Source: Bacteroidales bacterium UBA1309
GTDB lineage: Bacteria; Bacteroidota; Bacteroidia; Bacteroidales; Dysgonomonadaceae
Reading direction: 5' to 3'
NCBI GenBank assembly: GCA_002307185.1
Contig: DBTT01000018.1
Span: forward strand, 108,885 to 145,382
DNA length: 36,498 nucleotides
The notes under the pieces were generated by a model, which saw nothing but the letters and a program-made list of their open reading frames with translations, did no database searches and was not told where the DNA came from. Positions 1-7,507 of this stretch are shown piece after piece; the stretch's first letter is position 1; the number at the start of each line of letters is the position of its first letter. A program made the translations under genes and the position numbers.

Positions 1-26
1 GCTCTATCCAGCTGAGCTACCGGACC
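1..26 (-). tRNA. tRNA, 5' part only (cut by window edge)
   Basis: Read on the minus strand the window edge gives a 7-nt acceptor strand GGTCCGG, then TA, a D-stem GCTC, a D-loop AGCTGGATA and the closing GAGC. This is the canonical start of a tRNA. The anticodon arm lies outside the window, so the amino acid cannot be read. A consensus promoter sits just upstream, so this is probably the first gene of its transcript. Confidence 0.85.
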
Positions 27-40
27 CACAAATTCGGGTG

Positions 41-71
41 CAAAGATAGCGTTATTTCGTCTATTTCCAAA
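41..71 (-). promoter_or_regulatory. Bacteroidota-type promoter of the tRNA
   Basis: On the minus strand TTTG (68-71) is followed after exactly 19 nt by TATCTTTG (41-48). This is an exact match to the Bacteroidota primary-sigma consensus TTTG-N19-TAnnTTTG. Transcription would start about 7 nt before the tRNA 5' end at 26. Confidence 0.7.
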
Positions 72-97
72 TACCAAGAAATAGAATCTTTGGATTT

Positions 98-907
98 TTA
101 AGGTGATATGATGTGATATGAGGGAAAATCAGCCTCGAAAACTGTCTCTTTGCTAAAAATACCATATACCGAAGAACCTGAACCGGACATCGAAGCATAA
201 ACTGCTCCCGATTGGTAAAGTTCTTCTTTCACTTTGGCTATCTCGGGATGTTTGGCAAACACCGTTTTCTCAAAATCGTTCACCATTACGTTTCTCCACT
301 CGGTAACCGGCAACCGGATAATATCTTTTAGTGATTGAGCTGGCTTTTGTGGAAAAATTCCCCCAAAAGCATCTTTTGTGGAAACATGCACATCGGGTTT
401 TACCAAAACAAAATAATATCCCTCCAGCGACAGTGCTATTTCGTCAAACACCTCTCCTATTCCCGACGCAAACAGCGGCCGGTTATAAACAAAAAATGGA
501 CAGTCTGCGCCAAGCTTTAGGGCCAATTGCGCCAATTCTGCGTCAGCAATGCCTAAACTGAAAGTTTCATTGAGCAACTTCAGCATAGACGAAGCGTCGG
601 AAGAACCGCCGCCCAAACCTGCACCAGAAGGAATTTTCTTAAAGAGATGCGCCTCGATTCGTGGAAAATCGTATTTTTCTCGCACCAACCTCAAGGCTTT
701 CATCACGAGGTTATCGTGCAAACAGCCATCCACCTGAAGGCCTGACTGATAAAGAAGATCATAAGGAAGAGACTCATTAACAATTACTTCGAGCGCATCT
801 CGTATTTGCAGAGGGAAAAAAACCGTTTCCAAATTGTGGTATCCATCGGCACGTTTAGAAACGACATTGAGTCCTAAATTGATCTTTGCATTGGGAAAAC
901 AAATCAT
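98..907 (-). CDS. ispE: 4-diphosphocytidyl-2-C-methyl-D-erythritol kinase
   Basis: This 269-residue GHMP-family kinase phosphorylates CDP-methylerythritol with ATP in the MEP (non-mevalonate) isoprenoid pathway in the cytosol. The N-terminal substrate motif (AKINLGL, residues 7-13, Lys8), the glycine-rich ATP loop (PSGAGLGGGSSD, 93-104) and the GADCPFF motif with catalytic Asp135 are all present. The C-terminal GHMP motif SMSGSGSSVYGIF is intact. Length is normal for the family. The ATG at 907 starts 13 nt after the stop of the DUF2461 gene, so the two are probably one transcript. Identification is firm. Confidence 0.96.
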   Translation of the reverse strand: MICFPNAKINLGLNVVSKRADGYHNLETVFFPLQIRDALEVIVNESLPYDLLYQSGLQVDGCLHDNLVMKALRLVREKYDFPRIEAHLFKKIPSGAGLGGGSSDASSMLKLLNETFSLGIADAELAQLALKLGADCPFFVYNRPLFASGIGEVFDEIALSLEGYYFVLVKPDVHVSTKDAFGGIFPQKPAQSLKDIIRLPVTEWRNVMVNDFEKTVFAKHPEIAKVKEELYQSGAVYASMSGSGSSVYGIFSKETVFEADFPSYHIISP

Positions 908-920
908 TCCACCTATTCAT

Positions 921-1598
921 TTAGAGTTCTGCCACATCTTTCATAAACTTGTAGAGCCATTCCAAGGCAACAAAATCCTTCTCTACTTGCTTGTAGAAAT
1001 ATGGAGAACATATTTCTTTTTCGTTCACAGGAACCGTTTTTGCCACATAAACACTCTTTCGCTGAACCCATGTTTGAAAATATTCGTCCAAATCTGACGG
1101 AATGAACCTTTTGTATTGTTCGCCCAACACTTCAAAGCCATTCGCCAAGACATCTTTCTCTGCATGTTCGCGAAATTCGTTTTTAACATAAGATATCTCC
1201 TCCCGGAAAGCATCCATCGTTTTCTTTTTAGCCATGTAAAGCCCCATTCCCAACATGTAATAATCGGCAGAAATTTCCATAAAATAGGCCGGAATCCCCG
1301 TCCACTCTTCCCGTGGAACAACCTTCTGGAAGGTGAGCCACATACAGGTTTTGTATGGTGTTTTATCTTTTGAAAAACGGGTGTCGCGATATATCCGGGA
1401 AACAGCCCGGTGTGGGCGAAGTTCAAATTCAGGGTCAACACCGTGCATCACCGGAGAAAGCAAAGAAACCAAGTCCTTGATTGGTTGGTACACATGCTGG
1501 TCGTAGATTGGCTTGTGTTCGTCAAACCATTCCTTGTTGTTGTTTTCTTTCAATTCGTTGAAAAAACGAAAGGTTTCGGGTGTGAAATAGGCTGGCAT
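921..1598 (-). CDS. DUF2461 family protein
   Basis: This 225-residue protein matches the DUF2461 (TIGR02453-type) family. The family pattern is visible: an N-terminal F-x-F-x-x-x-L stretch followed by NNNKEWFDEHK (about residues 19-29), then RIYRDTRFSKDKTPYK (about 68-83), and a GMYMA-like segment mid-protein. The biochemical function of the family is unknown. There is no signal peptide or transmembrane segment, so it should be cytosolic. It lies 13 nt upstream of ispE on the same strand and has a TAnnTTTG box about 70 nt upstream. The family call is secure; no function can be assigned. Confidence 0.88.
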   Translation of the reverse strand: MPAYFTPETFRFFNELKENNNKEWFDEHKPIYDQHVYQPIKDLVSLLSPVMHGVDPEFELRPHRAVSRIYRDTRFSKDKTPYKTCMWLTFQKVVPREEWTGIPAYFMEISADYYMLGMGLYMAKKKTMDAFREEISYVKNEFREHAEKDVLANGFEVLGEQYKRFIPSDLDEYFQTWVQRKSVYVAKTVPVNEKEICSPYFYKQVEKDFVALEWLYKFMKDVAEL

Positions 1599-1668
1599 AT
1601 TTACAACGTAAGATAAATAATCTATGATTAAAGTTGAAAGTAAATGTTCTTTCGGTTAGGATATGGTG

Positions 1669-1676
1669 CAAAGATA
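1669..1676 (-). promoter_or_regulatory. -7 box upstream of the DUF2461-ispE pair
   Basis: TATCTTTG on the minus strand matches TAnnTTTG exactly. The expected -33 TTTG is only weakly matched 19 nt further upstream. The predicted start is near 1662, giving a leader of about 65 nt before the ATG at 1598. Confidence 0.45.
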
Positions 1677-1717
1677 CATTCCTTGTGATTCTTTCCATAA
1701 AAAAGAAAAGTTTTTTT

Positions 1718-2440
1718 TCAGAATAATTCGTGCAAAACCTCCAGAGATTTGAGTTCAGTGAAATTTTGAACATGCAAACGATAGTACTCCAACATATGCT
1801 GGATAATGGATGCCCTGTCGTCACGTCCAAAAGCGAAACGGTGCATATTTGCATAATTCATGCGTGACAAACGTGACAAGACTAGGCTCTCATCTTTTGA
1901 GATGAAATGCCTATGGAATGGCACAGAAGATACAAACTCGCCCGCCATCAAATCAAAATAATCCCCGGCATGATAGTTTTCCATATTTGGATAAAACCCA
2001 AGAAAATGGACAAGATGAAGCATAAACACCAAATGGAAATTTGCCACGCCCCGTTCTGTCATCTCCAATACCTGCATCGAATCGCCAATAAATTGATAAA
2101 TCAAATGTGAATCGTTCGAATCCTTGAGCACTTTTGAGAGAAAATCTGAAAGAAAAAAAACAATGGAAGTCTTGGCAATATTCTGATGTATCGACTGATA
2201 CGGATAGAGATTCCGGGCCTCTCGGATGCGATGAATTTCGCGCGAAGGCTGATGTTCGACTTCCAGTTCAACATTGTTCAGTGGCGAAAAAAGATTGTTG
2301 GAAACCCGGGTACTCCGCGCCTTGGTGCGTGGCAAAATGTAAGCGACACGCCCCGATTGTTCGGTATAGACATGCACGATGGAATACTTGTCGTTATATT
2401 TCACATTGCTCAAGACAATGCCGCGGGTTTTAAGTTGCAT
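1718..2440 (-). CDS. recO: DNA repair protein RecO
   Basis: This 240-residue protein has the RecO layout: an N-terminal OB fold (residues 1 to about 80) beginning with the typical TRGIVLSNVKYNDKYSIVHVYT-like opening, followed by an alpha-helical C-terminal domain. RecO works with RecR and RecF in loading RecA onto SSB-coated single-stranded DNA and in annealing. The zinc-binding cysteines of some RecO proteins are absent here; I see no Cys cluster. The gene stands alone, with the ompA-like terminator on its 5' side and the DUF2461 promoter region on its 3' side. I found no convincing promoter box directly upstream. Confidence 0.9.
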   Translation of the reverse strand: MQLKTRGIVLSNVKYNDKYSIVHVYTEQSGRVAYILPRTKARSTRVSNNLFSPLNNVELEVEHQPSREIHRIREARNLYPYQSIHQNIAKTSIVFFLSDFLSKVLKDSNDSHLIYQFIGDSMQVLEMTERGVANFHLVFMLHLVHFLGFYPNMENYHAGDYFDLMAGEFVSSVPFHRHFISKDESLVLSRLSRMNYANMHRFAFGRDDRASIIQHMLEYYRLHVQNFTELKSLEVLHELF

Positions 2441-2499
2441 AAAATAAGGGACTAATTTTTCGAATCACAAAACAATCTCCTAAATTAGGTATTTTCAAC

Positions 2500-2534
2500 A
2501 AAAAAGAGAGATAATTCAGGTGATTATCTCTCTT
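2500..2534 (-). terminator. Intrinsic terminator after the OmpA-type lipoprotein gene
   Basis: Twelve perfectly paired bases (2504-2515 with 2523-2534) enclose a 7-nt loop. On the minus strand the hairpin runs directly into a T tract (complement of 2500-2505). It lies 27 nt past the stop codon at 2562. Confidence 0.85.
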
Positions 2535-2561
2535 CCATTTATACAATAAAATCGTTGCCGA

Positions 2562-3236
2562 TTATTTTCCTTGTTGAGCGTCTTGAACCATTTTGGTATT
2601 TGGCAAGATGTAAACTTCCACACGACGGTTTTGAGTTCTTCCTGCGGCACTGCTATTGTCAGCAACAGGTTGAGTAGAGCCTAAACCTTGGGATGCCAGG
2701 CGTGCACCCGACACACCTCTTTGAGTCAAATAACCGTAAACAGCAGCAGCTCTTTTTTCAGACAAAGGATTGTTGATCGCATCAGAGCCTGTGTTGTCTG
2801 TGTGGCCATAAATCTTCACATCAGTGTCTGGATTGTTGATCAAGGATGTGGCAAAATTATTCAATGATGTTTTAGAAGCCGAACTCAATGTGCTTGAATT
2901 TGTCGGGAACAAGATACCTGATTCAAAAGTTACCTTGATGGCTTCACCATCGTTGATCGATTCCACTTGCGCTCCTTGAATTTTTTCAAGCTCAGCTTTT
3001 TGTTTATCCATCTTATGACCAATAATGGCTCCGGCGGAACCACCAACCACAGCACCAATACCAGCGCCCCAGGCAGCGCCTTTACCTCCACCTAATATTG
3101 CACCAATACCTGCGCCAAGAGCACCACCTGCTCCAGCACCAATTCCAGTTCCTTTAAGAGTATTAGAGGCACCACAACCTGAAAATAAAATAGCAAGGCT
3201 GACAAGCATTGCCGAGAAAAAATTTAGATGTTTCAT
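2562..3236 (-). CDS. OmpA-family lipoprotein with glycine zipper (YiaD-like)
   Basis: This 224-residue protein has a signal peptide with lipobox LFSGC (Cys21). A glycine-zipper region (about residues 28-75, repeated GAGIGA and GGxxGA) probably packs into the outer membrane. The C-terminal OmpA domain (about 105-212) contains the peptidoglycan-binding signature, with YGHTDNTGSD and NRRVEVYI. The residues after Cys21 (GASN) lack the acidic surface-export signal of Bacteroidota lipoproteins, so a periplasm-facing outer-membrane location is likely. The role would be anchoring the outer membrane to peptidoglycan. The gene has its own terminator, and its promoter probably overlaps the 3' end of the gene upstream. 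Confidence 0.92.
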   Translation of the reverse strand: MKHLNFFSAMLVSLAILFSGCGASNTLKGTGIGAGAGGALGAGIGAILGGGKGAAWGAGIGAVVGGSAGAIIGHKMDKQKAELEKIQGAQVESINDGEAIKVTFESGILFPTNSSTLSSASKTSLNNFATSLINNPDTDVKIYGHTDNTGSDAINNPLSEKRAAAVYGYLTQRGVSGARLASQGLGSTQPVADNSSAAGRTQNRRVEVYILPNTKMVQDAQQGK

Positions 3237-3285
3237 AATGAATGTGAAATAAATTAAAATATAAAGTTTCTGTAAATAGAATTAG

Positions 3286-3615
3286 TTACTCAAAGATATC
3301 AAGAGAATCGCAATAATCAAGTTCCCCATTTATAATATATGTGACCTCTTCTTCGGTGAAAGGTTTAATTTTGTCCTTTTTGATTGCCTTCAACACGTAT
3401 TTGATCAATTCCTCCTCGTCGATTTCAACCGTAGATTCATCGTCTGCCGCCTCGTTCAAAAATCCCTTTTCCTCATAAAAATCATACACTATGTCAATAA
3501 TGTAATTGATTTCATCGTTGGAGAATTTCCCTTGCACTTCTTGAGGCAGATGCTTTTGTATAAACTTTACAGCATCCTCTTCATCATAATTTAATGCCGG
3601 ATTGTCATTATTCAT
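3286..3615 (-). CDS. Small acidic protein with internal duplication, function unknown
   Basis: I do not recognise the family beyond its look as a small acidic Bacteroidota protein. It has 109 residues, is rich in Asp and Glu, and has no signal peptide or membrane segment. Residues 11-48 and 66-103 align without gaps at an offset of 55. E12-E-D-x-V-K-F-I matches E67-E-E-x-I-K-Y-V, and F31-S-x-D-E-I-x-Y-I-I matches F86-T-x-E-E-V-x-Y-I-I. The protein is thus probably two copies of one small helical unit joined by an acidic linker. It has a TAnnTTTG box upstream and diverges from rpmB. A real gene is likely from the clean start, promoter and coding pattern; the role is unknown. Confidence 0.75.
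   Translation of the reverse strand: MNNDNPALNYDEEDAVKFIQKHLPQEVQGKFSNDEINYIIDIVYDFYEEKGFLNEAADDESTVEIDEEELIKYVLKAIKKDKIKPFTEEEVTYIINGELDYCDSLDIFE
3291..3320 (-). promoter_or_regulatory. Likely promoter of the OmpA-type gene inside the preceding CDS
   Basis: On the minus strand a TTG (3318-3320) and TATCTTTG (3291-3298) are about 19 nt apart. The boxes overlap the last codons and stop region of the acidic-protein gene. Transcription would start near 3284, about 48 nt before the lipoprotein ATG at 3236. Confidence 0.5.
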
Positions 3616-3635
3616 CGTTTTCCCGTATTTTTTTG

Positions 3636-3643
3636 CAAATATA
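3636..3643 (-). promoter_or_regulatory. -7 box upstream of the acidic-protein gene
   Basis: TATATTTG on the minus strand matches TAnnTTTG exactly, 21 nt before the ATG at 3615. The -33 element is poorly matched. Confidence 0.45.
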
Positions 3644-3791
3644 ACAAAGTTTTAAGATTTAAGTTCAATTTTCGTTGTTTCTTCCTGGAGAAAGTCACAA
3701 TTAATTTTGCCCCACCCCGCCCATTTTCGGTCATTCCATGCAGCTTGGAATAGAATATTTGAAATTAAAAGGAAAATTGCGAGAGAAATAT

Positions 3792-3822
3792 TTTGAGTAT
3801 TAGAGAAAAAAGAGTAATTTTG
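3792..3822 (+). promoter_or_regulatory. Promoter of the rpmB-rpmG-DUF4295 operon
   Basis: TTTG (3792-3795), 19 nt, TAATTTTG (3815-3822) is an exact match to the Bacteroidota promoter consensus. It gives a leader of about 47 nt. The leader is A/T-rich and has no Shine-Dalgarno sequence, as is usual in this phylum. Confidence 0.75.
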
Positions 3823-3875
3823 CGTTCCGATTTGGGGAATAATTGAAGAAAAAATAAATAAATAATATAAAAGCA

Positions 3876-4115
3876 ATGTCCAAAATTTGTCAAATTACAG
3901 GAAAGAAGGCAATGGTTGGCAACAATGTTTCTCACTCTAACAAGAAGACTAAGAGAACATTCGATGTAAACCTTTTCAGAAAAAAATTCTACTGGGTAGA
4001 AGAAGGATGCTGGGTGAGCTTGAACGTATCTGCCGCCGGTTTGCGCACTATTAATAAAGTTGGTCTGGATGCCGCTATCAAAAAAGCAGCTGAAAAAGGG
4101 TATTTAAACGCATAA
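3876..4115 (+). CDS. rpmB: 50S ribosomal protein L28
   Basis: This 79-residue protein is ribosomal protein bL28 of the large subunit. It opens with SKICQITGKKAMVGNNVSHS, the family signature, followed by the conserved RTFDVNL and the ISAAGLRTI-like segment near residues 50-60. The paired CxxC zinc motifs of some L28 proteins are absent, so this is the zinc-free form. It is the first gene of a tight operon with rpmG (19 nt gap) and the DUF4295 gene. Confidence 0.97.
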   Translation: MSKICQITGKKAMVGNNVSHSNKKTKRTFDVNLFRKKFYWVEEGCWVSLNVSAAGLRTINKVGLDAAIKKAAEKGYLNA

Positions 4116-4134
4116 TTAAAAGGAGTCGCGAAAA

Positions 4135-4323
4135 ATGGCAAAGAAAAGTAAAGGAAATAGAGTTCAGGTGATTTTAGAATGCACCGAACACAGAGAAAGT
4201 GGTATGCCTGGAACTTCAAGATATATCACTACAAAGAACAGAAAGAACACAACCGAAAGATTGGAGTTAAAAAAATTCAACCCGATCCTGAAAAGAATGA
4301 CCGTCCACAAAGAAATTAAATAA
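4135..4323 (+). CDS. rpmG: 50S ribosomal protein L33
   Basis: This 62-residue protein is bL33, recognised from MAKKSKGNRVQVILECTEH at the start, the YITTKNRKNT core (about residues 30-39) and the LKKFNP motif. Only one cysteine (Cys16) is present, so it is the form without the four-cysteine zinc site. It sits between rpmB and the DUF4295 gene. Confidence 0.97.
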   Translation: MAKKSKGNRVQVILECTEHRESGMPGTSRYITTKNRKNTTERLELKKFNPILKRMTVHKEIK

Positions 4324-4336
4324 AAACAGATAAGTC

Positions 4337-4498
4337 ATGGCAAAGAAAACCGTCGCAGGTTATCGTGATGCGTCAACAAAAGACGGACGTAACTATGCAA
4401 AAGTAATCAAAATGGAAAAGTCTCCTAAAACAGGAGCTTATACATTCAAAGAAGAAATGGTTCCTAACGAATCAGTAAAAGATTTTTTCGCAAAATAA
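4337..4498 (+). CDS. DUF4295 family protein, likely Bacteroidota-specific ribosomal protein
   Basis: The 53-residue open frame starts at ATG 4337, 13 nt after rpmG, and ends at TAA 4496-4498. It opens with MAKKTVAGYRDASTKDGR and is strongly basic. This is the DUF4295 family, which follows rpmG in many Bacteroidota genomes. My recollection is that ribosome structures from Flavobacterium place this family on the large subunit as an extra protein (bL38); I cannot verify that here. Co-transcription with rpmB and rpmG and the composition fit a ribosomal role. A terminator follows 20 nt downstream. Confidence 0.9.
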   Translation: MAKKTVAGYRDASTKDGRNYAKVIKMEKSPKTGAYTFKEEMVPNESVKDFFAK

Positions 4499-4518
4499 TC
4501 TTTTCTATAGAAAAATAT

Positions 4519-4557
4519 AAATAAGCCTCTTTGCATTCCACAAAGAGGCTTATTTAT
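4519..4557 (+). terminator. Intrinsic terminator of the ribosomal-protein operon
   Basis: A 15-bp perfect stem (4519-4533 with 4541-4555) has a 7-nt loop and begins 20 nt after the DUF4295 stop. The trailing sequence is T-rich. It separates the ribosomal operon from ftsY, which has its own -7 box. Confidence 0.85.
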
Positions 4558-4638
4558 TTCCTCAAAACTCTCAAAAAGAAAGATGTTCAAAGTCTTGTTT
4601 ATTGCAGAGTTAATGGCAAAAAATTAAAAATTATCAAC

Positions 4639-4646
4639 TACCTTTG
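4639..4646 (+). promoter_or_regulatory. -7 box upstream of ftsY
   Basis: TACCTTTG matches TAnnTTTG exactly. No good TTTG lies 19 nt upstream. It predicts a start near 4653 and a leader of about 75 nt. Confidence 0.45.
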
Positions 4647-4727
4647 CATAAAGAAAATATTTGCCGCTGAAACCCCCTTGATATTTTCCTGACGACGTAT
4701 TGTTTTATACATTAAACTTACAATCCC

Positions 4728-5681
4728 ATGGGCATTTTTGATTTTTTTTCGAAACAGAAAAAAGAGAATTTAGATAAAGGTCTGGAGAAAACAAAAGAGA
4801 ATATGTTTTCCAAACTTTCTCGGATTGTTGTCGGAAAATCGAAAGTTGACGACGACGTACTTGATGGTTTGGAGGAAGTGCTGATTACCTCCGATGTGGG
4901 TGTGGACACAACCCTCAAAGTGATAGCCCGGATCGAAGGACGCGTCGCAAAAGACAAATATGTCAACACTTCTGAATTGACCTCTATCCTCCGGGAAGAA
5001 ATCGCCAAACTTCTGACCGAAAACAACTCGACCGACGATACCGAATTTTCCGTACCTGCCGACAAAAAACCCTATGTGATCATGGTGGTTGGCGTGAACG
5101 GTGTAGGGAAAACAACCACCATTGGTAAATTGGCAAACCAGTTCAAGGCCAACGGGAAAAGCGTTTACCTAGGGGCTGCCGACACCTTCCGTGCAGCGGC
5201 AGTCGAACAGCTTGTGATTTGGGGTGAACGGGTTGGAGTGCCTGTGATTAAACAAAAAATGGGTGCAGACCCAGCATCTGTCGCTTTCGACACACTGAGT
5301 TCGGCCAAGGCCAATGATGCGGATGTGGTAATTATCGACACGGCAGGACGTTTGCACAACAAGGTGGGCTTGATGAACGAACTTTCGAAGATAAAAAGCG
5401 TGATGAGCAAAATTGTGCCGGATGCACCCCACGAAGTGCTATTGGTACTTGATGGCTCCACCGGCCAAAATGCGTTTGAACAAGCCAAGCAATTCACTGC
5501 GGCAACGGATGTCACGGCTTTGGCAATCACCAAGCTCGACGGAACAGCCAAGGGAGGTGTGGTGATCGGCATTTCCGACCAGTTCAAAATCCCGGTCAAA
5601 TACATTGGTTTGGGAGAAGGCATCAACGACTTGCAAGCATTTCGCCGTAAGGAATTTGTTGATTCGCTGTTTGGAGAATAA
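4728..5681 (+). CDS. ftsY: Signal recognition particle receptor FtsY
   Basis: FtsY is the membrane-associated GTPase that docks the SRP-ribosome complex at the translocon. The protein has 317 residues. A short N-terminal part leads into the helical N domain (about 15-100) and the SRP-type G domain. The P-loop GVNGVGKTT starts at residue 122, followed by DTFRAAAVEQL, the G3 motif DTAGR and the G4 motif TKLDGTAKGG. The long acidic A domain of E. coli FtsY is missing, as is usual in Bacteroidota. The ATG at 4728 is supported by the amphipathic start MGIFDFFSK. rimO follows after 195 nt. Confidence 0.97.
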   Translation: MGIFDFFSKQKKENLDKGLEKTKENMFSKLSRIVVGKSKVDDDVLDGLEEVLITSDVGVDTTLKVIARIEGRVAKDKYVNTSELTSILREEIAKLLTENNSTDDTEFSVPADKKPYVIMVVGVNGVGKTTTIGKLANQFKANGKSVYLGAADTFRAAAVEQLVIWGERVGVPVIKQKMGADPASVAFDTLSSAKANDADVVIIDTAGRLHNKVGLMNELSKIKSVMSKIVPDAPHEVLLVLDGSTGQNAFEQAKQFTAATDVTALAITKLDGTAKGGVVIGISDQFKIPVKYIGLGEGINDLQAFRRKEFVDSLFGE

Positions 5682-5876
5682 GCCGTCGCAAACAATACTT
5701 GCTCATTGTGCCGAATTGTTTTTCAAACAGGAATCGCGGTTAATCGGCTCAACTAAAAAAACTTACTACGAACAATTTGAGATCTGGTCATAAACCCTTC
5801 TTCGCAAACATTTGCGAAATTGGAGTTATTTTGAGACAGGCTCATTCTTCATTTCAACTAATTAAATAAAATTGCT

Positions 5877-7175
5877 TTGGTAAAGAATAGAATAGATGTA
5901 ATAACGCTTGGATGTTCGAAGAATCTTGTGGATTCGGAGCATTTGATGAAACAGTTATTATCAAATGGATACACGGTCAAGCACGACCCACAGAAGCCCG
6001 AAGGGGAGATTGTAGTGATCAACACCTGCGGATTTATCGGTGATGCAAAGGAGGAGTCGGTGAACATGATCCTGAGTTTTGTGGATGGCAAAAAACGTCG
6101 CCGCCACAGCAAAGTTTTCGTCATGGGATGCCTCTCGGAAAGATACCGCAAGGAATTGACGGACGAAATTCCGGAAGTGGACAAGTTCTATGGCAAATTC
6201 GACTGGAAAGACCTGATGAAAGATTTGGGTAAATCGTACCAGCAAGATGTTGCCCTTGAACGGAGCATAACCACTCCGAAGCATTACGCCTATTTGAAAA
6301 TATCGGAAGGTTGCAACCGCGCTTGTTCGTATTGTTCAATTCCGATAATGACAGGCAAGCACCATTCCCGAAAGTTAGAGGATATTGTGGCCGAAGTGAA
6401 GGCATTGGTAGCCCAGGGAACAAAAGAATTTCAAGTGATTGCACAGGATCTATCGTATTATGGCATAGATTTGTACAAGAAAATGATGCTTGCGGAACTG
6501 ATCGAAGCCATCTCAGATGTACCGGGAGTGGAATGGATCCGGCTGCATTATGCTTATCCGTCACGCTTTCCGTACGACATTCTTCGCGTCATTCGGGAGC
6601 GCGACAATGTTTGCAACTATTTGGACATGGCCTTGCAGCACATCAGCGACCCCATGTTGAAGACAATGAGGCGGAACATTACCAAGACGGAAATTTATGA
6701 CTTGCTGCACAAAATTAGGGAAGAAGTGCCTGGAATCCACCTCCGCACCACCTTGTTGGTGGGGCATCCAGGTGAAACGGAGCAAGATTTTGAAGAGCTG
6801 TTGCAATTTGTCAAAGACATTCGCTTCGAACGGATGGGAGCATTTCCGTATTCGCACGAAGACGGCACCTTTGCGTATGAAAACTATCAGGACGACGTTC
6901 CTGAAGAAACAAAACAACGCCGGATGGACGAGCTGATGTCGTTGCAAGAATCGATCGCTGCGGAAATCAACCAGCAAAAAGTTGGCTCGCTGATGCGTGT
7001 GGTGGTGGACAGAGAAGACGAAGATTATTATGTTGGACGCACACAATTCGATTCACCCGAAGTGGACCCGGAAGTACTGATTTCAAAAGACGAGAAACTC
7101 GAAATCGGGACATTCTATCAGGTGAGAATCCATGAAGCTCAACCATTTGATTTGTACGGGAAAATAGAATCGTGA
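5877..7175 (+). CDS. rimO: Ribosomal protein uS12 methylthiotransferase RimO
   Basis: RimO is a radical-SAM enzyme that adds a methylthio group to an aspartate of ribosomal protein S12. Three N-terminal cluster cysteines are present (Cys13 in TLGCSKN, Cys51 in NTCGF, Cys85 in MGCLSER). The radical-SAM CxxxCxxC is Cys146, Cys150 and Cys153, and a TRAM domain fills about residues 365-432. I use the TTG at 5877. The nearest in-frame ATG (residue 24) would remove Cys13, and a stop at 5859-5861 leaves no ATG upstream. The length of 432 residues is normal. It lies between ftsY and the HU genes, a common Bacteroidota order. Confidence 0.96.
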   Translation: MVKNRIDVITLGCSKNLVDSEHLMKQLLSNGYTVKHDPQKPEGEIVVINTCGFIGDAKEESVNMILSFVDGKKRRRHSKVFVMGCLSERYRKELTDEIPEVDKFYGKFDWKDLMKDLGKSYQQDVALERSITTPKHYAYLKISEGCNRACSYCSIPIMTGKHHSRKLEDIVAEVKALVAQGTKEFQVIAQDLSYYGIDLYKKMMLAELIEAISDVPGVEWIRLHYAYPSRFPYDILRVIRERDNVCNYLDMALQHISDPMLKTMRRNITKTEIYDLLHKIREEVPGIHLRTTLLVGHPGETEQDFEELLQFVKDIRFERMGAFPYSHEDGTFAYENYQDDVPEETKQRRMDELMSLQESIAAEINQQKVGSLMRVVVDREDEDYYVGRTQFDSPEVDPEVLISKDEKLEIGTFYQVRIHEAQPFDLYGKIES

Positions 7176-7216
7176 AGCAGGGCATAGTTTTGTAATTGTT
7201 TAATTCCTTGGTTAGT

Positions 7217-7507
7217 ATGACACACAAAGAACTTGTTGCTGAATTGGCAAAACGACTTGAACAAACTCAGGCTAGAACGTCTGAACTGTTGGAGACTTTC
7301 ACAACAGTGATGAATGACAATTTAGCGGAAGGGAACTCTATTAATTTTCAAGGATTTGGGCTTTTTGAAATAAAAAAGAAGATGGAACGTATCTCTGTGA
7401 ATCCGGTGACGAAACAACGCTTTCTGATTCCGCCAAAAATAACGGCCGTGTACCGGCCGAGCCAAAATGTGAAAGACCAGCTAAATTCGAAAGACAATGA
7501 GCACTAA
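7217..7507 (+). CDS. HU family DNA-binding protein
   Basis: This 96-residue protein belongs to the HU/IHF family of nucleoid proteins. It has the two N-terminal helices, the NFQGFGLFEIKKK core, and the arm region with the N-P-V-T-K motif (NPVTKQRFLIPPK) ending in a basic, proline-containing tip. I start at ATG 7217 (MTHKELVAELA). The longer TTG start at 7196 adds a hydrophobic tail not typical of the family. The last 11 nt overlap the start of the next gene, so the two are translationally linked. It may act on its own or as a partner of the membrane-anchored HU-like protein. Confidence 0.9.
   Translation: MTHKELVAELAKRLEQTQARTSELLETFTTVMNDNLAEGNSINFQGFGLFEIKKKMERISVNPVTKQRFLIPPKITAVYRPSQNVKDQLNSKDNEH

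Noticed and set aside
3652..3876. 74-codon minus-strand frame upstream of rpmB
   Set aside because: It overlaps the consensus rpmB promoter and has no family resemblance or promoter of its own.
5801..5818. TTCGCAAA/TTTGCGAA palindrome between ftsY and rimO
   Set aside because: A 2-nt loop cannot form a normal hairpin and no T tract follows; too little to call a terminator or operator.
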